This document shows, piece by piece, positions 43,471 through 47,936 of a stretch of DNA of 47,936 bases (its first letter is position 1; each line of letters starts with the position of its first letter). The notes below the pieces were generated by a model. That model made no database searches, had not been told where the DNA came from, and saw only the letters and a list, made by a program, of their open reading frames with translations. The translations under genes were made by a program, and so were the position numbers. Origin of the DNA: Caldisericota bacterium (GTDB taxonomy: Bacteria > Caldisericota > Caldisericia > Caldisericales > Caldisericaceae); the NCBI GenBank assembly GCA_034717215.1, contig JAYELD010000020.1:1-47936 (forward strand). Reading direction: 5' to 3'.

Positions 43471-44269
43471 ATTCCTTTAGGATTTTAAGGAGGTCTGGCA
43501 GTTTTTCTTTCATTGCTTTTTCTCCTCTTCGGATAGCTTTTTGTGGTTTCCAAAAGCTATCCCATTTGATATTTTTTACATCAGGAGCAACAATGATGTC
43601 TGCTTTTTTACAATTTTCTCTTGCAATGTTATATTGTAAGATATTTATTGAATTTGATGCAACTTCGTAAAGTTCTCTGGGAGTGTTTATGAATTTTCCA
43701 GTAAATTTTGATGGTTTAAAAGAGTTTTCTAATAAATTTACTGCAATGACAATATCTGCTCCACATTTTTTAAGTGGCTCTATTGGTACTTGTAGAGAAA
43801 GTCCTCCATCGGCAAGTAGTGTATTTTCTATTCTTATTGGCTGAAACATGAAAGGTATTGAGATACTAGCACGGACTGCGTCAAGAAGATTACCTTCTTC
43901 AAAGAAAATTGGGTTTCCTGTGGCAAGGTCAGTGGAAACGGCAATAAATTTTTTTGGCAAACTTTCAATTTTATAGTCTCCGATTATTTCCTGAAACAGT
44001 TTTGTTATTTTTTTTCCTCGTACAAGCCCTAGTTTCAATGTTGGATCAAAGAGAACAGAAAGCACAGTATTCATATTTGTGCCTACAGCGATTTCTTCAA
44101 TTCTTTTTGCGCTCTCTGTCACTGCATAGATGCTTCCCACTAGCGCACCAATACTCGAACCTGCAATCATATCAATTTGAATGCCAGCTTTTTCTAATAC
44201 TTTAAGTACTCCTATGTGGGAAAGTCCTTTCGGACCGCCACTTCCCAGCGCAAGTCCAATTTTTCTCAT
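43469..44269 (-). CDS. Patatin-like phospholipase/esterase, RssA type
   Basis: A 266-residue lipid acyl hydrolase with a Ser-Asp catalytic dyad. The oxyanion loop is GSGGPKGLSHIGV (9-21), the nucleophile elbow GSSIG has Ser39, and the Asp lies in LADGGLSLQVP. A C-terminal helical part contains ADIIVAPDVKNIKWDS. Small patatins of this NTE/RssA class are cytoplasmic esterases of unclear physiological role. The start overlaps the uvrB stop by four bases, so it belongs to the nadE-uvrB run on the reverse strand. Its 3' end meets the aminotransferase terminator. Substrate (phospholipid or neutral ester) unknown. Confidence 0.9.
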   Translation of the reverse strand: MRKIGLALGSGGPKGLSHIGVLKVLEKAGIQIDMIAGSSIGALVGSIYAVTESAKRIEEIAVGTNMNTVLSVLFDPTLKLGLVRGKKITKLFQEIIGDYKIESLPKKFIAVSTDLATGNPIFFEEGNLLDAVRASISIPFMFQPIRIENTLLADGGLSLQVPIEPLKKCGADIVIAVNLLENSFKPSKFTGKFINTPRELYEVASNSINILQYNIARENCKKADIIVAPDVKNIKWDSFWKPQKAIRRGEKAMKEKLPDLLKILKE

Positions 44270-46260
44270 TTTTTTCTCCTTTTTTTATAAAATTTGGTCA
44301 GCTCGCCAATTTTATCTCTTATCTTTGCAGCCTCTTCAAATTCTAAAATATCTGCTTTGAGGTGCATTTCTTCTTCGAGTTCTGTAATCAAAGCACTGAA
44401 CTGTTCTGCGGAAAGAGCTAAAAGTGTTTTATCACCTATTTTTTCAATTTCTTTTTCGTTCTTCCACGGAAGGTCGATCAGATCTGAAATGGCCTTTCTT
44501 ATAGTTTTTGGCGTAATATTATGTTCTGTGTTGTAGGCAATTTGTTTTTTCCTTCTTCTATCTGTTTCTTTTATTGCTTTTTTCATTGAATCTGTGATAT
44601 TATCTGCATACATAATTACTTTTCCGGATACATTTCTTGCTGTTCGTCCCATTGTTTGTATGAGCGATACTTCGGATCTTAAAAAGCCTTCTTTATCTGC
44701 ATCTAAGATGGCAACCAGTGAAACTTCAGGCAAATCAAGCCCTTCTCTCAATAAGTTTACGCCTACAAGGCAGTCAAAGCTTCCCTCACGTAGTGATTTA
44801 AGAATTTTTACTCGTTCCAGTGTTTTTATGTCGGAGTGAAGGTATTTTGCTTTTATTCCTTTTTCTGTAAGGAACATTGCTAGATCTTCTGCAAATTTTT
44901 TTGTGAGCGTTGTGACGAGTACTCTTTCTCTCTTTTTCGCTCTTTTCTGTACCTCTTTTATAAGACTGTTGATCTGGCTCGTTGCTGGGTGTATCTCAAC
45001 TTCTGGGTCTACGAGTCCTGTTGGGCGAATAAGCTGTTCAGCTACTTGGTTGCTATAATCTATCTCGTTTTTGGAAGGTGTTGCAGACACAAAAATACAT
45101 TGATTGATATGTTTAAGAAATTCATCAAACCGTAGTGGCCTATTGTCTAATGCAGATGGAAGTCTAAACCCATATTTTACCAGAGTGAGTTTCCTTTGAT
45201 GGTCTCCACTGAACATCCCTCGTGTTTGAGGAAGTGTTATATGTGATTCGTCGATAATCATGAAAAAATCTTTTGGAAAGAAATTTAACAAAGTGTAGGG
45301 TTCTTCTCCTGGCTGTCTTCCTGAAAAGTATCGTGAATAGTTCTCTATACCGGGGCAGTAACCAACGTTTTCTAACATTTCAAGGTCGTAATTTGTCCTT
45401 TCTTCTATTCTTTGTGCCTCTACAAATTTTTGTCTTTGTTTGAAAAACTCAACGCGTTGTGCAAGCTCTTTTCGTATTTCCTTTGCATATTTATGAATTC
45501 GTTCTGTAGTTGTAATAAACTGTGACGCCGGGAAAAATGTGTACGAAGAATACTTTTTTATAATATCTCTTGTCAGAGGGTCAAATTCTGCAATTGAATC
45601 GATTTTATCATCAAAAAGTTCAAGGCGAATTGCAGTTTCTGATTCTTTTGGAAACACTTCAACTACATCTCCCTTCAACCTAAAACGTCCATTGCGAAAA
45701 TCAAAATCGTTTCTCTCGTATTGTAATCTTGCAAGATTTACTGCCAAAGTATTTCTTAATATCTTTTGTCCTATTTTTACTGTTAACAGCTGCTCTTTGT
45801 ATTCTTCGGGCGAGTCCCATCCATATATGCAGGAGACTGATGCTACTACAATCACGTCTTTTCGTTCTAGCAGGGCTCTTACTGTTGCATGTCTTAGCCT
45901 CGCTATATCTTCATTTATGTCTGCCGTTTTATCGATATACAGGTCGAATTGTGGTATGTATGCTTCAGGCCGATAAAAATCGTAGTAGCTTACAAAATAG
46001 TGCACTGCATTTTCAGGGAAGAATCGCTTAAACTCTGCGTATAGTTGTGCTGCTAATGTTTTATTGTGAGACAGAACCAGTGTGGGTTTTTGTATCTTTT
46101 CGATTACATTTGCCATTGTAAATGTTTTGCCTGACCCTGTGACTCCGAGTAGTGTTTGAAACTTATAACCTTTTTTTATGCCATCGATAAGTTTTTCTAT
46201 AGCTTCTGGTTGATCACCCGTGGGCTTAAAGTCTGAAACGAGCTTAAATTTGTTTTCCAT
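44266..46260 (-). CDS. uvrB: Excinuclease ABC subunit B
   Basis: UvrB is the damage-verifying helicase-like subunit of nucleotide excision repair. The 664-residue protein has FKPTGDQPEAI, Walker A GVTGSGKT (39-46), the beta-hairpin with SYYDFYRPEAYIPQ, VSCIYGWDSPEEY, IIDESHITLPQ, the C-terminal helicase motifs LLREGLDLPEVSLV and QTMGRTARN, and a UVR domain (about 622-657) that binds UvrC. All regions are intact and the length is normal. The start overlaps the end of nadE by 17 bases and the patatin gene overlaps its end by four. uvrA and uvrC are not in the window. Confidence 0.97.
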   Translation of the reverse strand: MENKFKLVSDFKPTGDQPEAIEKLIDGIKKGYKFQTLLGVTGSGKTFTMANVIEKIQKPTLVLSHNKTLAAQLYAEFKRFFPENAVHYFVSYYDFYRPEAYIPQFDLYIDKTADINEDIARLRHATVRALLERKDVIVVASVSCIYGWDSPEEYKEQLLTVKIGQKILRNTLAVNLARLQYERNDFDFRNGRFRLKGDVVEVFPKESETAIRLELFDDKIDSIAEFDPLTRDIIKKYSSYTFFPASQFITTTERIHKYAKEIRKELAQRVEFFKQRQKFVEAQRIEERTNYDLEMLENVGYCPGIENYSRYFSGRQPGEEPYTLLNFFPKDFFMIIDESHITLPQTRGMFSGDHQRKLTLVKYGFRLPSALDNRPLRFDEFLKHINQCIFVSATPSKNEIDYSNQVAEQLIRPTGLVDPEVEIHPATSQINSLIKEVQKRAKKRERVLVTTLTKKFAEDLAMFLTEKGIKAKYLHSDIKTLERVKILKSLREGSFDCLVGVNLLREGLDLPEVSLVAILDADKEGFLRSEVSLIQTMGRTARNVSGKVIMYADNITDSMKKAIKETDRRRKKQIAYNTEHNITPKTIRKAISDLIDLPWKNEKEIEKIGDKTLLALSAEQFSALITELEEEMHLKADILEFEEAAKIRDKIGELTKFYKKRRKK

Positions 46261-47155
46261 ATTTTAGTTTTAATTTTACAGGAATATCTGCGTAAAATTT
46301 TGCACTTTCACATAGCTTTTTGATGTATTGTATCTCTCTCTCGTCGATTTTGAGTTCTTTCGCTATTTCTTTTTCGTGCAATTTATTTTCAAGGCATAAA
46401 AGGATTTGATCGACTTTTTTATATGGCAAACCTATCGCTAATTCATCTGTAATACCTGGTATAATATCTGGAGATGGTGGTTTGTTTAAAATTTGCTCCG
46501 GTACGCCCATATATTTTGCTAATTCTATCACTTCGGTTTTATACAAATCTCCAAGAGGCATTATATCTCCGACTTCGCCGTATCTTATGCAATGGCCAAT
46601 GCTTAATTCTGTTTTATTGCTTGTGTCTATTACTATTTTGTTTTCTAAATTAGCGTACACATATAGAACGACAGTTATAAAGCGGGCTTTTGTTTCATAA
46701 TATGCAATATCTTTCCTGTATTGCTCATTACCTTTTCCTGAAATATGATTCAGATATGCTTGTTTCTCTTTGTTAATTTCATTAAAACGTTTTTTTGCAT
46801 ACTTTACTTTTGCGTTTTCAGGAACGAAAAAGCCCAAAACCGACTGAAGGTTATAAACACCAAGGTTGAGCAGCGAGGCGGTAATATTCTTTTTTTTAAG
46901 TGGCACGCCTATAAAATCGGCAATGATCTGTGCATTAATTTTATTTGCTTTAGGTGTATCTCTTTCAGATATGTGTACGAGAGTGAGGTTGTCTTTTCCG
47001 ATTGCTTCTTTTGCAACTGCTGCAATAACTGCACTGTCAATACCTCCGCTTATCCCAATTACTGCACCCTCTTTTTTAAGTTTGCCGGCGTATTGAGCAA
47101 TAAAATCAACAATTTGCTGAACTATTTCCTTTCCAATCAATTTAAATTCTTTCAT
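46244..47155 (-). CDS. nadE: NAD+ synthase (ammonia-dependent type)
   Basis: Amidates nicotinate adenine dinucleotide to NAD. The 303-residue protein has the PP-loop SGGIDS (36-41) and lacks the glutaminase domain, so it should use ammonia or a separate amidotransferase. It differs from common NadE in two ways. Residues about 105-155 form a long, charged insertion-like segment (NAKVKYAKKRFNEINKEK) before the usual ARxxxxVLY region, and the usual GTGNKSE motif reads DTSNKTE with RYGEVGDIMPLGDLYKTEV after it. A TATAAT lies nine bases before ATG 47155 and no Shine-Dalgarno is present, so the message may have almost no leader. It overlaps uvrB by 17 bases. Confidence 0.88.
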   Translation of the reverse strand: MKEFKLIGKEIVQQIVDFIAQYAGKLKKEGAVIGISGGIDSAVIAAVAKEAIGKDNLTLVHISERDTPKANKINAQIIADFIGVPLKKKNITASLLNLGVYNLQSVLGFFVPENAKVKYAKKRFNEINKEKQAYLNHISGKGNEQYRKDIAYYETKARFITVVLYVYANLENKIVIDTSNKTELSIGHCIRYGEVGDIMPLGDLYKTEVIELAKYMGVPEQILNKPPSPDIIPGITDELAIGLPYKKVDQILLCLENKLHEKEIAKELKIDEREIQYIKKLCESAKFYADIPVKLKLKYGKQI

Positions 47156-47164
47156 TTCGGTTTA

Positions 47165-47170
47165 ATTATA
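47165..47170 (-). promoter_or_regulatory. -10 box of nadE-uvrB-patatin
   Basis: On the reverse strand TATAAT (47170-47165) ends nine bases before the nadE ATG, so the leader would be about three bases. The -35 region is weak. Confidence 0.45.
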
Positions 47171-47212
47171 CAACAATTTTGAATGAGAAAAAGTGAGGGC
47201 TACCCTTTTTTC

Positions 47213-47258
47213 TTGTCACTTGGCGTAATGCATGCCAAGGAAAAGAGCAGAATGACAA
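47213..47258. repeat. Nested inverted repeat between nadE and the stalk-protein terminator
   Basis: Outer arms TTGTCA (47213-47218) and TGACAA (47253-47258) flank inner arms CTTGGC (47219-47224) and GCCAAG (47234-47239). The arrangement could be a small degenerate mobile or regulatory element. No second copy was noticed in this window. Confidence 0.4.
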
Positions 47259-47287
47259 AGAAAAAAAGGCAGGTGTACACCTGCCCC
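47257..47287 (-). terminator. Terminator of the reverse-strand stalk-domain gene
   Basis: The perfect 18-base palindrome GGCAGGTGTACACCTGCC (47268-47285) is followed, on the reverse strand, by seven T residues and then CTTT. It lies about 30 bases after the stop of the stalk-domain protein. Confidence 0.88.
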
Positions 47288-47316
47288 CTCAAAAATTTAA
47301 TTATTTTTTAATTTAA

Positions 47317-47936
47317 TTACCCACCGTATGTTATCGTTATTGTCCTGGTATCATTGTCCCAACCGACTGTACAGCCAAGGGATTCTGCAACAAATCTTAG
47401 AGGCAACATTGTTCTGCTATTTATTATAATTGGCATTACGGCGTGATTGTTTTCATCTATCCATTTTGTAACACCATTTACTTCTGCCTCTGGATTTTTT
47501 ATCCAGAGCTCAATTGTTGTTCCTTTAAAATTAATCGTTATCTTTCTTGTCTCACCTTCCCAGCTGATTGTTCCACCAAGTGCTTCAACAATTGCTCTGA
47601 TTGGCACAACTGTCCTCTCCCACTCAGGGATAATAACTGGCTTTGTTCCTCTTCCAGGGTCTATTTCCTGTGAAACGCCGTTAACGACCATATATGGATT
47701 ATCAGGCTGCAAAGTAATAACAATTTTCTGAACAGGCTTCTCGTAAGTAACATTTAATGTAACAGTAGCTGTATGTGTTTTACCTCCGCCTGTTGCAGTG
47801 ATTGTTATTGTGTAACTATCTGCTGGTGTTGAAGCAGAAGTAGAAACTGTTAAAGTTGAGGAATTTGTAGGGACAAGAGTGAATGGAGCAAATGTAGCTG
47901 TTACACCAGTTGGTAAGCCTACTGCAGAAAGAGATA
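47317..47936 (-). CDS. Stalk-domain (copper amine oxidase N-terminal-like) surface protein, C-terminal part
   Basis: The reading frame is open from the right edge of the window to the stop at 47317-47319, so only the C-terminal 205 or so residues are seen and the start lies outside. A TTG at 47712 has no special claim as a start, because the frame continues upstream. The first ~65 visible residues form a Ser/Thr-rich immunoglobulin-like beta sandwich (LPTGVTATFAPFTLVPTNSS, then ADSYTITITATGGGKTHTATVTLNV), as in NEW3/Ig-like modules. The last ~125 are a stalk domain with RTVVPIRAIVEALGGTISW and RTMLPLRFVAESLGCTVGW. The module matches the C-terminus of the propeller protein at 27775. Probably an exported envelope protein; function unknown. 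Confidence 0.82.
   Translation of the reverse strand, partial: SLSAVGLPTGVTATFAPFTLVPTNSSTLTVSTSASTPADSYTITITATGGGKTHTATVTLNVTYEKPVQKIVITLQPDNPYMVVNGVSQEIDPGRGTKPVIIPEWERTVVPIRAIVEALGGTISWEGETRKITINFKGTTIELWIKNPEAEVNGVTKWIDENNHAVMPIIINSRTMLPLRFVAESLGCTVGWDNDTRTITITYGG

Noticed and set aside
45539-45976. Forward-strand open frame (145 codons) opposite uvrB
   Set aside because: Antisense shadow of uvrB; low-complexity serine-rich translation without a ribosome site.
46745-47182. Forward-strand open frame (145 codons) opposite nadE
   Set aside because: Antisense to nadE and cysteine/phenylalanine-rich in the way reverse frames of AT-rich genes usually are.
47317-47712. A complete small 131-residue stalk-domain protein starting at TTG 47712
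   Set aside because: The reading frame continues without a stop to the window edge and encodes an Ig-like domain, so the gene is larger and truncated by the window.

Overview
The window is 47.9 kb of AT-rich, gene-dense bacterial chromosome with 41 protein genes, two of them cut by the window edges. I see no rRNA, tRNA, CRISPR array, insertion sequence or prophage. No gap exceeds 300 bases; the longest are about 180 bases (16097-16276) and 160 bases (47156-47316). Many neighbours overlap by 1-28 bases, often as ATGA or TGATG junctions. The organism looks like an anaerobic and possibly thermophilic bacterium. The reasons are GH57 alpha-glucan enzymes, surface proteins ending in copper-amine-oxidase-like (stalk) domains, the MEP isoprenoid pathway, a c-di-AMP-type HD phosphodiesterase, and Shine-Dalgarno sites mixed with apparently leaderless genes. 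Caldisericota or another deep-branching, Firmicutes/Thermotogae-like lineage would fit. This is inference from gene content; no marker in the window settles it.

Layout. 1-4060 (+): end of frr, then uppS-dxr-rseP-ispG, the conserved isoprenoid/envelope cluster but without cdsA. 4162-10570 (+): phoH, pgpH-type 7TM-HD, ybeY, a CBS/CorC membrane protein, cdd, tpiA and a lysine-rich small protein with a repeated tail, closed by a strong terminator. 10658-13551 (+): MrfA/YprA-type helicase and a DUF1461 membrane protein. 13695-16096 (-): MFS transporter and threonine aldolase. 16277-27695 (+): mscS, dnaX-ybaB-recR, eno, comEA-comEC-polA-coaE and a RecB-like Fe-S nuclease. 27775-30195 (+): a secreted beta-propeller/stalk-domain protein and an unassigned P-loop protein. 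40615-30203 (-): two GH57 enzymes, galT-like, glgA, phosphoglucomutase, pgi, then ctpA and gmk. 40720-43444 (+): sugar-type ABC ATPase, DUF503 protein and class I aminotransferase, closed by a terminator. 47155-43469 (-): nadE-uvrB-patatin. 47936-47317 (-): C-terminal part of a second stalk-domain surface protein, with its own terminator.

How the genes work together. The reverse-strand block 40615-31918 forms a near-complete glucan module: GH57 enzymes release or rearrange alpha-glucan, GlgA makes it, phosphoglucomutase and Pgi link glucose-1-phosphate to glycolysis (tpiA and eno are also here), and a divergent sugar ABC ATPase may energise uptake. No glgC, glgB or phosphorylase is present in the window, which draws attention to the unusual GalT-like protein. 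DnaX, RecR, YbaB, PolA, UvrB, the MrfA-like helicase and the Fe-S nuclease give a replication and repair theme. ComEA/ComEC suggest DNA uptake, although ComEC's C-terminal metallo-beta-lactamase-like domain has lost its metal-binding motif.

I did not find a clearly new multi-gene defence or mobile system. The most unusual points are the degenerate ComEC nuclease-like domain, the GalT-like protein inside the glycogen operon, a possible dnaX frameshift site, several apparently leaderless genes, the missing cdsA with altered DXR residues, the H1-like repeated tail, and an unassigned P-loop protein.
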